A stretch of 64,000 nucleotides of DNA from Umbelopsis ramanniana AG (GCF_025399195.1 NW_026252142.1:103671-167670), one strand, 5' to 3'. Positions 28,806 through 41,579 are shown, numbered from the stretch's first letter. The notes: a model not told the origin generated them from the sequence alone. Numbers and translations: made by a program.

Positions 28806-31800
28806 CTATATTTCACCTTCTTGCTCCTCATCGTCATCTTGATACTTGTACTCATGTTCCTCTTCACGAGTTTTGACTGCAGGCACAAAAGCATTTTCGG
28901 TGGTAGGCTGTGCAAACGATTGGTAGCCTCCTTGTGCACCTTCGACGCGATTCTTATCGTCAAAGCTGCCAAATCCAGGTCGGTCACTGAATCGATCATA
29001 TTCGTCTTCATCTTCATCCGTTTGCTGTATAATGGTGGTTTGTGGAAAGCTTGACCACGCTTGAGATGATGATTCTTCCGTCTATGAACGTCATGAGGTC
29101 AGCTTACCCTTTCATCATGTTAGTTCTAAACACTCTTTCTCACCTCTTGTGCATCATCATTATCATTGCGAATGCGCAGACGTTCAAATCCACCACTAGT
29201 ATCTGTGTTGTCTCCAGGTGGGCTAAAACGAAAGATGGGGTCGTCAGAACTCTATTTTCACTTTCAAGCATCCCTCACCAACACCTTACCTCATCCAATG
29301 ATCACCACTCTCGCCAATCTCTTCGTCTTCATCGTCATATCCACCTTTGGCGTGATGCATATACCGGGCAAACTACAAAAAAAACCAATCAAGGTTTTAA
29401 TACCAGTATATCCCGGTGGTAGAGTCTAAAGAAATTGTCACAAACCATTAAACTTACTTCGTCCTGTGCACCAACTAATGCATCCTCATCATCCTCTTCT
29501 TCTTCACTAATGCTATAGGTTGCACCAGCATTAGGTCGATCTCCACCAAGTGGCAAAGTGTCCCTCTCGCGAGTCTCGGCAAGGACTTCAATATAAAAAT
29601 TATCCCATTTTTGGAGATCGACATCGTCTCTGACAGTCGCTTCCACTTCGCTGTAGTTATCCATGAGCTTGGAGATCTCGTCGGCAATAAAAGTAAGATG
29701 ACCCATGTACCCCAAGCGCATGCCCTTTGGAACCGATCTATCGATGAAATTATACCCAAAACGAGGTCAGATAAATATGTTAACATCACCAGGCTAGATA
29801 ATACCATCCATCCACTTACGTCTCACGTTCATTCAATTCGTATGCTTCGATGATGCGGTTGGTCAATTTACCGTCTTTAAGCACAGAGAGCGCCAATTGA
29901 CGGTTGTATCCAAATTCCATGCTACCGTTGAAAATCTGGTGAAGCATGTCGTAGACAACATAGTGAAGAAAGTTGTTCCATGGGAATCCAAAGAAAATGT
30001 CCTAAACAAACAAGTCAGGCAAAAAGTCGGCATGATATGAGTTGAAAAGTTTCACATGCCACTTACCAAACAGGTAGGAAGCACTCTATGCTTAATAAAC
30101 TGTAATTTCAAGTAATCTGCAATATACACTTGGTCATCTTCCTTTGCAGTTGGCTCAGCAGCGTCGGCTTCTTCAGGTTCCTCGTCAGTAGCGATTGTGT
30201 TGATGTAATTTGCTCTTGCGAGGTGGTGCTTCAATAGGGGTTTGTTGAGATGCGCCATATTGGAGCAATGCAATAGTTCCGCAAACAGTTCGCATATCTT
30301 TAAACGCTCAAATCCCAGTGGCATGCGATCGCCTATGGTAGTGGGTAGGGTTGAAGACTAAAATAAAAGGATGAGTTTCGTTCTACTCGTAGCTTACACC
30401 TCATCGGACTTTTTCTTTCGTGTTGTGCGTCAAGCTTACCACGGATTTGGGATTTATGAGAAGGTTGTTGAAGTCACCAACACGGTCGGCTAAGACTTGC
30501 ATCATCTCTTTAAGGGTCACGGGTGGTTCAGATACACCTTCATCTGCAGAATACATGGCTATTTGATCCAGTTCTGCGTCGCTGTTATTATGCCTTATAA
30601 GATCTATGATGATGGCCACGCCGTTGATGAGAGATGATGTGGAATTGGAAGCATCTTTGTCCAACATGTAATTAACCAATTGTGTCATTTTTGATTCGCT
30701 GTATCGTTTGAAATGAGTGAATGAGATCGAATGGAGGCTAGTTACTAAGAATAGCCTACCTTGTCAATGTAGTAATAAGGACATTGGTTCCAATGCTTGG
30801 GGATTCGGGAATGCTCGTTTGTGACATTCGTATTATTTCCGAGATGACTTGTTGTGCTATGGAGTGCTCCTAAACATGGAAAAAGCTAATGAGAACCCAA
30901 AAACTGGTAAATGTTAGATGAAAGGCCGGCCTTACATCAGGATCAAGATTGGGATCCAGTTTGCTGATCAAATTATCCAGTAGACCTTGTTCATGCAACC
31001 AATTAATGGAGCTATTATCTTCCGGTAGCACCTCTTCCATCCGAATTAAAGTCAACAGAAGATCAGTGATAGCTGGCGTTTCCAAGTGGGTCATAATCTT
31101 TTGGAAAACATTGGGGACGGACTGTACAAATGCAAGCATCTACATACCACCAAAAGTGGTTAGCAAACATATGGAAGCGATTGAACGAGGTAATAAATTG
31201 ACATACTGGCTCTGATCGTTTGGCAAGCAATGAACAGTTAACCTTTGCAAAGTTGGCTGCAAGGTCAAACGGCATACCGGTGGCTCCTCTGGTCATGGCT
31301 GGTTTATCTAAGAAGTCCCAAAGGCCCTTCAAAAGATCCACATGATCGATCAACAGGCTGTCTAATATTTGAGGAATATCACTTGATAATATTTCACTTG
31401 CAATGAGCGGATAGCTGGTTGCCAAAGATGAAATTAGATGTTGATGATCGGACATGCACTTTTGAGTTGGATGCCAGTCAGTGCGTATTTCTTAAAATAT
31501 ATTACCTCCATTGTTCACGATCCAGTGATTCCGCCGTCAGGTATTGTAGAAGCTGGGAGAGGTTCTGCCGCTGACACAAACTACGTAAAACAATTCGATG
31601 CGATGTTATCAGTCAGCATGTCGCGGGGTTATGCGGGCATCATGGAGGTCACTGCCACCCTTTGCAAAAAATAAAGACTCACAAGTCAATCAATCGTTGA
31701 TTGTGTGTCTTGACTTCTTGAATGACATCGCCTTCATTGAGGATTTCTTGCAATTCAACATCTTCTTTATCAAGTATTGCATCGATCGCCGATGGGTTAT

Positions 31801-31822
31801 TAAAGCCGAAACGCCAAAACAT
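28806..31822 (-). CDS. SAPS-domain protein phosphatase regulatory subunit
   Basis: Regulatory subunit of the PP6/Sit4 phosphatase (SAP155/SAP190 and PPP6R family), acting in cell-cycle and nutrient signalling. The start MFWRFGFNNPSAIDAILDKE and the next part ILNEGDVIQEVKTHNQRLID are the SAPS signature. Splicing then gives FLCQRQNLSQLLQYLTAES and, after a 91-base intron, SYPLIASEILSSDIPQILDS. Later exons include ITDLLLTLIRMEE and MPLGFERLKICELFAELLHC. The C-terminus is acidic and disordered, ending DDDEEQEGEI with TAG at 28806. About nine introns; roughly 760 residues. It shares a 330-base divergent promoter with the next gene. Confidence 0.9.
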
Positions 31823-32152
31823 GGTCAACGGCTAAAGAGACGAAAAAAAAACGTTAGATGTTCCATTTTATATTTTTTTTTATTTTTAAAAACTGGATGG
31901 AACCTCCTTAACGGTGGACCATTCTCAATCAATGCTATTATTATTTTTCTCTAGAAACTATTTCCCTTGGCTATGCACGCTTGTGCTTTGCTCTACTCTC
32001 TTTGCCTTTGGCCGAAAGGTTGTCAACGAGAGTTTTTGGGTCACTAAAAACTCAACCAGGTTGAACGCTTCACTGGAGCATTTTAAATCACCGCTGACCC
32101 CCAATTTTTTTTTTTTTCTTCAATCGACACAAGCAAGCTGTCAAGCGAAATC

Positions 32153-34194
32153 ATGAAGCCCATGGCCATGAAAGCAAGAACAAGCGTCTTCGAAATATAT
32201 AGAATGGCGCAGAGGAGCTACACCAATCAGCTCATATGCACAAGAGCCGCTTCTTCAATGGCTCACAAACGTCCAACACAGGAGAAGCGGAAGCTGGTAT
32301 TCGACAATCGATCGCCTTCATTACAAGATTTTCTCGTTCAGGCAAATGCATCGCAATCACTCGAGCCATTATCAGGCTCGGCTGTATCCCCTGATCAAAT
32401 ACCTTATCTCAATGTCATTGGCCCAAGCTTGGGTCGTGGTCGAAAATTTTACATAGAAGTTTATGGATGTCAGGTACGATATGGTGTTACAAATGGCCTG
32501 GATATCACCTCTAGTCTAATGACTTTTCAACTGCAGATGAATTTCAATGATACGGAGATTCTCAACAGCATCCTCACTAATTCCGGTTATGTGAGAACAT
32601 CAACCATAGAGGACGCCAATGTTGTGTTTTTAGTGACAGTAAGTTGAAGGGTTTGCACACCAAATGTCCATCACTTGCTGATACACATTATTCTATAGTG
32701 TGCAATTCGAGAAAATGCAGAAACTCGTATTTGGGAACGATTGAAGTTCTTGCGGCATTACCGAACAAAAGTGAACAAGGACCCACCGCCCATGGTTGGC
32801 GTATTAGGATGCATGGCAGAGCGATTGAAATCAAAGCTACTCGAACAAGACAGGCTGGTTGATATTGTGTGCGGTCCAGATGCTTATCGTTCTATTCCCC
32901 ATCTTATCTCGCTGGCCGAGACCAAGGACGGAGTGGCCAATGTCATGCTCTCTGCCGATGAGACATATGCCGATGTGATGCCCATGCGCTTGGATAAGGA
33001 TAGCGTCAGTGGCTGGGTGTCTGTAATGCGTGGCTGTAACAACATGTGTAGTTTCTGCATTGTTCCCTTTACAAGAGGTGAGTGTTATGCAATGCATCAC
33101 GTGTAGGGTGAGCTTTTAGGAGGAAAAAGATGCTAAAAAAAATGCTACTGCACTAGGTAACGAGCGAAGTCGACCCATCGAAACCATTCTTAATGAGGTC
33201 AGATATCTCAACGAACAAGGTGTCAAAGAAGTTACACTGCTTGGCCAAAATGTCAATTGTAAGTGGGAGTGCACTGGCTAAATTGTTTCAAACCTGAAAT
33301 ACTCGACTAACTGGTCCTCTGTTGCTCCTTTTTACGTCACATCACGATGCAGCTTATAGAGACACATCGGATACAACAGTATATGGCACCGACATCGGTT
33401 CACAACTGAGTAATTCCGGATTTAACACCATCTACAAACGTAAAGCTGGAGGAGTTCGGTTCACTGAGCTATTGGACCGTGTCAGCTTAATTAATCCAGA
33501 AATGCGTATCCGGTTTACATCGCCACATCCAAAAGACTTTCCGGTGGATCTATTACATTTAATTTCTGAGCGACCTAATATTTGTAACTCGGTCCACATG
33601 CCCATCCAATCTGGCAGCACCAGCATGATCGGTCGTATGCGCCGTGGCTACTCGCGTGAAGCCTACTTAGAGCTCGTGGACACTATGCGGAAAATTATAC
33701 CCAACGTCTGGATTAGCAGTGATTTTATTACCGGATTTTGCGATGAAACAGAAGAAGAGCATCGGGACACTGTGACGTTGATGGAAGAGGTCGGATATGA
33801 CATGGCCTTCATGTTTGCCTACTCTATGCGGGAGAAAACGCATGCCCATCGGAAATATACTGACAATGTGCCTGACGACGTCAAAGCCCGTAGGTTGAAT
33901 GAGATCATTCAGACCTTCCACAGGGTTGCGCAAGGCAAAACCAAACTTTTGATAGGATCAGAACAGCATGTGCTTGTAGACTCGGATGTTCCCAAAGTGA
34001 AGAACGGTGTTACCACTGTGTTCAGCGGCCGTACCGATGGTGGCCATAAGGTCTTTTTGGAAGGAGATGGCAGTGGAATTCAAAAGGGCGACTATGTAAC
34101 CGTTAAGATCCGAGATGCCTCTAGCGTTAGTCTTCGCGGTCAAGTTGTGAAGAAGCAATCCGTTGCGGAGTTTGCACGTTCCCAGAGGGACTGA
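32153..34194 (+). CDS. CDK5RAP1: tRNA methylthiotransferase, CDK5RAP1/MiaB family
   Basis: Radical-SAM iron-sulfur enzyme that adds a 2-methylthio group to i6A37 in mitochondrial tRNAs. The N-terminus ([20 protein letters not shown]) is basic, fitting a mitochondrial presequence. The UPF0004 domain supplies three Cys: VYGCQ spliced to [17 protein letters not shown] and [10 protein letters not shown]. The radical-SAM motif is [17 protein letters not shown], followed by [10 protein letters not shown]. Then come [10 protein letters not shown] and [22 protein letters not shown]-terminal TRAM domain ends at ARSQRD. Four introns. Yeast-type ascomycetes usually lack this enzyme, so its presence supports a non-ascomycete fungus. 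The next gene starts only 74 bases after its stop. Confidence 0.93.
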
Positions 34195-34268
34195 AGTCAT
34201 ACAATCAAAATAAAAAATGTCTAAATTTCTTGCCCTAGTCTAACAGAACTCATAGAGTTCAGCGTGCA

Positions 34269-34807
34269 ATGTTCAAGCCAGCCGATATAAGAGCTTTGCA
34301 TAGGCAATTACTTCGAGCTGGATCCATGGCAACATGGCCATCGCCCAAGAACAAACGCATAGTATGGAATAAGATCCGCGCAGGGTTTGACGAGCACCGA
34401 CATGAACAAGATGTAGACAATCTCAAGATTATAGTTGACAACGGTAAGGACAGTCCCACCGTTGCTTGCTTTCCAGGCGGCGTAGTAAGCACTGACAATC
34501 CAAATTACTCGTAGCCTCCAATACGGTTTTGTTTCTGATAGCCGCTGGACGGCACCATGGTGTGGAGCATCAAATTGTAAAAAATCTAACGTCACTGCAT
34601 TACTTTCGCTCTCAATACAACGAAAGGTAAGATGTAGTTGATGACATGATATAGGTTGCATTGAAACTAACGCACGCGTACAGACCACCGTTCTATAACA
34701 AGAAATTGCCACCCGACATTCGCGAACTGCACAATCATGCATACGATGAATTGGATATGACACTGACCATGCTCAATCAATCTCTCGGTCTCAGTCTACG
34801 ACCATAG
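34269..34807 (+). CDS. LYR-like small mitochondrial protein (DUF1763-type)
   Basis: Three exons give about 127 residues. The start MFKPADIRALHRQLLRAG resembles the LYR motif with Tyr changed to His (LHRQLLR), and NKIRAGFDEHRHEQDVDN matches the helical charged segment of LYR proteins. Splicing continues into AAGRHHGVEHQIVKNL and RPPFYNKKLPPDIRELHNHA, ending LGLSLRP. LYR proteins bind the mitochondrial acyl carrier protein and help Fe-S delivery or complex assembly. The exact member is uncertain; fungal DUF1763 proteins look closest (inference). It follows the CDK5RAP1 gene closely on the same strand and converges on MEF2. Confidence 0.65.
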
Positions 34808-34978
34808 CGATCAAACCAAGCGAGTGCAGTGTAATTTGAAACAGTAGATTTATAATCTACATTCTCTTGTATATTAAAATCATTCAGTGTATTCTTTTTG
34901 CTCTATGATATTGTAAATACAATCGTTTTGGGTCTATGAGTGTCGTAAATGCATTATTCGCTTCATTGGCGAAACCTT

Positions 34979-37624
34979 CTAATAGCCTTTAATCTCCTTG
35001 ATGACAGCTCGTTCACGATCCTGACTCATATCGCCATAGCCTATGACACGCATGGAGAAGGTCCCGTTACCAGCCGTCAAGCTGCGTAAAGCGCTGGAAT
35101 AGCCAATCATGGAACTGAGTGGGACGTGGGCTTTGATGACTCTTTTCTGTGTCGCATGTTCATGATGATGAACTCCACCCGACATGGCAGAATCAGGCGG
35201 TGCGTAGATGGCACTATGTATTTCTTGTTGAACGGTATCCGACTTGGCGGATTCTAGCCCGATGACATGCCCACGACGCGTGCCGCTCAAGTCACCAACG
35301 ACTGAACCAATTTGGTCTTCAGTGACTTCAATATTGACTTCCATCATGGGTTCTAGAAGCGCAGGGCTAGCTTGTTTGACTGCATCGTACACAGCTTGAG
35401 ACACACATGCAGCAATAGCACCTGGCGTGGTGTCGGCACCGAACAGGCGGATATTGTCCGCTCGGACTTGCAGGCGGGTAAGTGGGAATGAAAGCAAAGC
35501 ACCTCGAGAGAGGCCAGACTGGAGACCAGTTTGGACAGCATCTTTGATTTCTTCTTCACTGATGGAGTTATTTTGATTTGCAGTAGGTTGCGATTCGTCT
35601 TCTGTTGCGTCTGTGACTTCATCAGCACTAGCTTGAATCAAACATCCACTCTCCTTGGTCCATCCTTCCTCAATAGCGGCATCCATGTCAGCTTCTTCAT
35701 CAAGCGGACGCAAAGCAACCCTGCATGCAGCTCGGACACGTTTTCCCAGCAGTTCCTTGTCATACATATGGTCTACAACAGCCTCACCCTGACAGGTTTC
35801 GCGATAACTGATACGCATCTTGCCCATCTCAGCCTTGCATTTGAATTCGTTCAAAAGCCTATCCTTTACAATCTCAAGGTGAAGTTCTCCCATACCACTG
35901 ATCAGCGTTTGACCACTCTCACTGTCGGTCCATACATGCAACGATGGATCCTCTCGCAGTAACTTTCGCAGAGCCTCATCAATTGGCTTTTCTTCAGATA
36001 CTGAAGCCGGTTCAATGGCCATGAAAAATACTGGGCTAGGAATATCAATTCTGCTAAGTTGGAGTCTGGACTTGATAGCTGCTGCGTCGTTGCCTTGGAC
36101 AATGGTATCACCAGTACGGGTATCTCGTAAACCGACAATGACGCCAATGTTACCAGCCGATATGAACGGAATTTCCTCGACGTCTTTCGCATACATTTGC
36201 AGTAATCGATTAACACGCTCCTTGGTGTTGGTAGTGGTATTGAAGATGGTCGATCGGTCGTTCAACTTTCCAGAATACACTCGTACAAAGACTAATGCAC
36301 CTCGACGAGGATCATGAGACACTTTGAAGGCCAGCGCTACAAGTTTTCCAGTTTCTTTCAATGCAATCTCCGTCTTGGCGCCATTGTTGAGGGTGGCAAT
36401 CGCATTGGGTCGATCCAATGGACTGGGGAGGTAGTCGACCACGGCATCCATAACAGGCTGCACACCGATATTTTTAAAAGCGGCACCGCAGAGCACAGGA
36501 ACCGCGGTGCCTTGAATGGTGACTCGTCGAATGGATTTTTTAATATCGTTTGCCGAAACTTTCATGTGATCGCCGTCCGCTTCGTCAAAGAAGATTTCGA
36601 CAATGTTCTCGTCTAGTTCGGCAAGAGATTCTACCAAAGCCGTACGCCCGCGCACGGCCTCTTCATAAATGGGGCCTTCCGTCAAAGGAGTTCGTTGAAT
36701 GGTAGACCCTTTGCTTGATTCATCCCACTGCAGTAATTCCATAGTAACGAGATCAGCTACACTGGCCATACCTGTGGATGATTCATCCATCGGGCCAGGA
36801 ATTTGCACGACCAAAGGCCGTGCACCAAGTTTGCTTCGAATTTCACGTACAGTGCGACCAAAGGCAGCTCCCATGCGATCCATCTTGTTGACAAAGGCAA
36901 TACGGGGAACGTTATATCGATCCGCTTGATGCCATACCGTCTGTGTCTGCGCTTCTACGCCAGCGACACCATCCAAAATCGTCACAGCACCATCCAGCAC
37001 ACGCACAGAACGTTCTACTTCGATAGTAAAATCTACGTGACCTGGTGTATCGATCAAGTTAATGCGATGTCCACGCCAACCAAAAGTAATGGCTGCGCTG
37101 TTGATGGTAATGCCTCGTTCTCGCTCCGCGGCTAGATAATCCATGACGGTATCACCATCGTCGACGTCTACACAATGCAAGGAGAGAATTTCAGTATACT
37201 GAAGGTCAACCTATGTCATAAGCATGAGCCTGACCGCAACAAAAAACTATCACTCACCTCCAATCTTTCGCGTTACACCTGCATAATGTAACATGCGTTC
37301 GGTGGTGGTTGTTTTACCTAACGTACAAAGTGCAGGCATTTTAAGACGCTGTTTTCTCTGACGAGCCATAATAAATTCATAGACAACCCACCGGCATCGA
37401 TATGAGCAATGATACCAATATTTCTTGTTTTTGCTACAGTGAAATCTATACTCGAAAAAGTCGTCAGTCTCGAATTCACCGCTCTGCCACGACTAGAAAA
37501 TTCAATAGATGCCAACAATCTTACCATCGGTAGCAGTAGAGTACCAGCGCCCTTTTAAAGGAAAGGTGGGCTTTAATGTTAGGGCTTGTACTCGGTAACG
37601 ACATGCAATGGTACACCGTAGCAT
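34979..37624 (-). CDS. MEF2: Mitochondrial ribosome-releasing factor EF-G2
   Basis: GTPase of the GFM2/MEF2 type that, with the ribosome recycling factor, splits mitochondrial ribosomes after termination. Exon 1 at 37624 encodes MLRCTIACRYRVQALTLKPT, a basic mitochondrial presequence. The GTPase motifs are IGIIAHIDAG spliced to KTTTTERMLHYAG, then ERERGITINSAA, DTPGHVDFTIEVE and NKMDRMGA. The DVDDGDTVMDYLAAERERG sequence favours GFM2 over GFM1. Domain IV carries an insert with SADEVTDATEDESQPT. The C-terminus reads SMIGYSSALRSLTAGNGTFS and ends IKEIKGY. Length about 800 residues. Confidence 0.93.
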
Positions 37625-37812
37625 ATCGAACCAGTGGAGGAAGAAGGGTGGAAGCTAAGCCACCGGCTGCAGTGTGAATTTCCATTGTTCCTCTTTTTTA
37701 CTAAAAATCAAATTGAGAGGAGAGATAATTTCTTTCTAGTTATAATCTCACTTTATATTAATAGTTATAATTATGAGAGGGCCGGCAAGTATGTCAAAAT
37801 CTATATTACTGT

Positions 37813-38462
37813 TTATTGCACCGTTATTCCTGAACCAAATAGCAGAACGGCTCCAGCCAGAGCGGCATGAAGAGCGTACATGGAGGAACCTTTGGCGTCG
37901 GCTCCACTCGTTGGTGCCGCCGGTCGTTTTGCAATGGCTGAATTATTGAAGAAGTTGGCTGCTCCATTATTTTCATCCGTCGGGGCCTTCTCTGTGCCGC
38001 ATGGGAAGCTGAAGTCACACTGTTGATGGCATACTTGGTTCATATGGTTTGCTTTTCCCAAATGTTCACAATTTCGTGTGCAATTTTGGCGATCCAATAG
38101 ACACAGATTAAGCGGTATGGGAAACCCATAGCTTGCTATTTTTTGATGCTCGTCATTGCACTTGCAGCTCCAATGCAAGGTATCCACATTGCATGTTACC
38201 TCTTTGACTCTATTATTGCACGAACCACTACAAGTTGACTTAGTCTTGTTACATAGATTTTCCCTCATTTCCTGTGGTAATGATTCCACCGATACCGCCG
38301 CTGGATGGGGTTGGGGAGAGAGTATATTTTTTTGGGTTAATGTTTAGCAAAAACGCAACTTTTAAGGAGCAGGAAACAAAACCCAGGAATTTGTCTTATG
38401 TACTGACCAGCATTTAGCGCAAACAAGCAGGTCGTCGCTACCAAAATGGATCGAATTATCAT
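37813..38462 (-). CDS. Cys-rich GPI-type surface protein (DUF7707-like)
   Basis: Secreted protein of about 175 residues, function unknown. Exon 1 at 38462 encodes the signal peptide MIIRSILVATTCLFALNA; splicing gives AAVSVESLPQEMRENLCNKT. A Cys-rich core follows: CSGSCNNRVKEVTCNVDT, CKCNDEHQK, LCLLDRQNCTRNCEHLG and VCHQQCDFSFPCG. A Pro, Ala, Ser linker ends in a hydrophobic tail (LHAALAGAVLLFGSGITVQ) typical of a GPI-anchor signal. The plan matches fungal DUF7707-type wall proteins; the family name is an inference. Confidence 0.75.
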
Positions 38463-38954
38463 GCTACCTTGGCCCGTGGAAAAGCAAGGTCAGAGGACGT
38501 ACGAAAAAAGTAAATGGTAGAAAGAGAAGCCTGTATAATCAAAAAACGATAAGAGGATGTTATATTCCAATCCTTTGACGGGAAAACCCCATGTCCTCGG
38601 TCAATTAAGTACAACCAGTTCGAACGAAAATTTTATCTTTCGCAGAATTTTCTCTGATACGCTATTTACCACCACCGGTGGCTACCGCTCCATTGCCAAT
38701 GCAACACTTGAGAATACAGTAAACCGTTGATAATTTATGAGATTCAGCATATTTCATCGACAACAAAACAGAACAAAAATCTTTCCTTTCATGCTGTGAA
38801 CAAGGACAAATATTTGGCTATTCATTATTACTATAATGTAAATGTAGTGTATTTTGTATTAAATGATTCAGACTGTAATATATTCGAACAAGCGACCAAT
38901 GAAAGGAAGAAGAAAAAATGCAAAACTTTAAAAAAAAAATGTGACAAGAAGGAT
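38463..38954. other. Intergenic, surface-protein promoter and ERG1 3' side
   Basis: About 490 bases, AT-rich, between two minus-strand genes. No gene signal; the plus frame at 38727-38984 is Lys/Asn-rich low-content translation of AT-rich sequence. Confidence 0.5.
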
Positions 38955-40623
38955 CTAGCGTGCTTCACGAAGAAGGTAAGGTAAAATGACAACACATGCA
39001 GTGTACAATACAGTGAAGGATTTCCAGATATTATAGGGCACATCTGCCCAGGAACCTTGCTTGAAGTTGAGATGGATGGAATAGAGGGCAACGGAGAAGA
39101 AGTGATACACCAGGACCATAGGTCGCTGGATAAGACCAGACAACAGACCAACTGGACCGTTGACACACTCTCCACCAAGTTGGAAGTACCCAAAGCAACC
39201 TCGCTGCAGAATTTCCAAATCTTCGTCTAGAATCAAAGTGTTAATCAACCTATATGGACTACAACCAAAGCAACAACCAAATACACTCACTGTCACCAGC
39301 GGAGAACAAAGCGTACAGAGCCATGGCGAGAACGTTGATGGCGACACAATAATTCTTTCTTCTCCAGTAGAAAGTCTGCATGCTACTACTTATCAGCTCC
39401 TGCTGAGTTAACGATGGGATATTTTCCTTTGACAGTAAGTCAGCAAGCGATACCACATCGCTCAATCCCACTGTCATGCCTCCTCCTGTAAGTGGGTGTC
39501 GAACATTCATGGCATCTCCAAGGACAATCATACCAGCACTCTTGTTAGGAGAAGGTGGAAGCCATCCATTTGGCATAGACCTCAATCGTTCGGTTTCCAA
39601 TGCTTCCATGAACTTGGTCTTTATATCTTCTGGTAGCTCTGGTGCCACCACTGTCTGCAAATAACGCTTTAGATCTCCGTTGGAGACACTAGGAAGTTTT
39701 CCTGGGACATCAATGAGAATGCGGGTATCGTGGGTGCTGATCTGGTAGAGCAGTACAGGGGATGGCTTTGCAAGCACAACATGCCCATGTTGAGGGTAGG
39801 GCAAGACAAGGTCCTTCAAAACGAACCTAGAAAATTGAGCCGTGAATATACGTTTCCTCAATGCAACATGAAGTGAGGAAACCAAACGACTGAAAAGTAT
39901 CTTACCCAACAAAATTAGATCGAACATCGGGAGTGAGGTCAGTAATCTCTTTGCGGAATTTTGAAAACAGTCCGTCGGCCACGATGGTGAGCGGAGCATA
40001 GGCTCTGATCTCGGTGCGATCTGTGGTGAGAGCTACAACACCAACTACAGTATCCTCTTCTTCCTCTTTGATGAGAGTGGTGACGGTCGCTTCTAAAACA
40101 GTAACACTGTAACGGAATTAGTGCAACTGGTTCTCTAGAGTTAAGAAAAGAAACTCACTTACTTCTTTGTACTTTTGGCAGCTTTGCGAAGGTTGTTGAT
40201 GAATCGACCATGATGGAAAGACTTTCCAACAGACTTTTGCTGAGTTGTCTCGTCGACCGGGTAAGGAATGTGTACAACCTCTTTGTTTCTGATGACACCA
40301 TAGCCATAGCAAGGAATGCCATCTATTCCTTCAATACAGTCTGAACAAAAAGAGATGATCAATGAATAAGGCGGGATGACACACCATGGTCAAACCATCC
40401 AACCCAATTTACCTTCCATTCCAAGTTGACGCAAAGCATTGACACCTCCTGGTTGTAGTAACTCTCCCACAATCCGGTCAGGTTGATTCAGGTCTCGTTC
40501 AATAAGGAGTACCTTTCGACCATCAGTACCGAATGCTCTGGCAGCGGCACACCCAACCACTCCAGCGCCAATGACAATGATATCGTATTCCGACGCGGAT
40601 TCAAGTTGGTTGGAAACGGCCAT
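38955..40623 (-). CDS. ERG1: Squalene monooxygenase (squalene epoxidase)
   Basis: FAD-dependent ER-membrane enzyme that converts squalene to 2,3-oxidosqualene; the target of terbinafine. The start MAVSNQLESASEYDIIVIGA carries the FAD-binding GAGVVGCAAARAF, followed by LIERDLNQPDRIVGELLQPG. Middle exons have KPSPVLLYQISTHDTRILID. The second FAD motif is GMIVLGDAMNVRHPLTGGGM, then TVGLSDVVSLADLL. The C-terminal hydrophobic anchors include YIWKSFTVLY-type sequence, ending LLREAR at 38955. Length about 460 residues with around four introns. Third isoprenoid-related gene in the window. Confidence 0.96.
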
Positions 40624-41579
40624 TGAATGGGAACGAAGGTGTTAATAGGAAGATGTTAGAAGTCAACCAGCTTCCCTTTTTTTTTTTTGGTCTTTAACTC
40701 AATCGGGAAGCGGTATAAAAATTATCAAGTTGAAATAATCACGTGTACTGCAATCGGTTATTGTGTCCGTTGGGAGGAAACAATTGTCAGTCGATATTTA
40801 GTAAACCAGACCTCGTACGATATTGGCTGGCGTGCTGTTATAATTATATCTAACTAACCTTCCACAGTGCTCTATGGATCCCATTTAATTGTTCAGACTG
40901 CTTGAAAGGAAGGTACAGGGCAGGCTATCATTTCATATAATAGGTGAGAGATGTCAATGCGAGGCACAACGCTGCAAGTAGTATCTGGCACCAACAACTG
41001 CCAGCTATGGAGCAATCACTTCATAATAACCGTCAGCCAACGCTATCGCACACCACGACTATGTTCAAAAGTAATTTAAACTTTATGTGAGGAATAAATG
41101 TCCCAAAAATTTCCATATGTCTATTTTCCTTAAATTCCTTTCTCTTCATTACCGGCTTGTAAATGATAAAGAGGAGAAAAAAACATTTAACTCCAAGTGA
41201 GTGATAAGCAAAGGATCTGGCCAGATTGTTCATTTGGCGACCACATATCGTGATAAAAACTTGGGGATTATGCTTATTTTTCATTACTGCGTCTCACAAA
41301 AGAGTTGCATGGTATCCATGAAGTTGTCATTTCTAAAGATACCACTTCCCAAGGAGACTACGTCCTTCAATCTATATTTTTGCTTCACGTACTCTGATGT
41401 TTTTGAGTTCGATGGCCACCACCGAAACAAACTCACAAGACTCCTTTGACCTCATGATTTCAGTCAGCCAGTCACAGGCGCAGCTTATCGCACCATGAAA
41501 AAAAAAGGCTGGCATTTTTGTTTTCGTGTTTCCTACCATTGACGGCCCTCATCCAATAGTATAATTGCAGTAGGAGATA
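40624..41579. other. Divergent intergenic region, ERG1 and coiled-coil gene
   Basis: About 960 bases between two start codons. Contains TATAAAA at 40714-40720 and a CACGTG E-box (listed separately). A minus-strand frame around 41290-41455 reads like protein (KQKYRLKDVVSLGSGIFRND) but has no start, no partner exons and no known match, so it is not called a gene. Confidence 0.5.
40738..40746. promoter_or_regulatory. CACGTG E-box upstream of ERG1
   Basis: ATCACGTGT about 115 bases before the ERG1 ATG. SREBP-type bHLH factors, which control fungal sterol genes, bind ATCACGTGA-like sites, but CBF1/USF factors bind the same core. CACGTG also occurs before POL2 and before PHF5A, so the site is not specific to the sterol gene. 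Confidence 0.35.

Noticed and set aside
31500-31540. Apparent frame break in the SAPS gene
   Set aside because: A 91-base GT-AG intron ending in AACCAG restores the frame exactly (EQW to SYPLIASEIL), so the gene is intact.
37318-37527. ATG at 37527 as the MEF2 start
   Set aside because: It sits at a splice donor (ATG GTAAGA); an upstream exon from 37624 gives a better presequence and joins in frame.
41201-41455. Frames on both strands in the ERG1 divergent spacer
   Set aside because: Protein-like for 40-60 residues on the minus strand but without a start codon, splice partners or known family.
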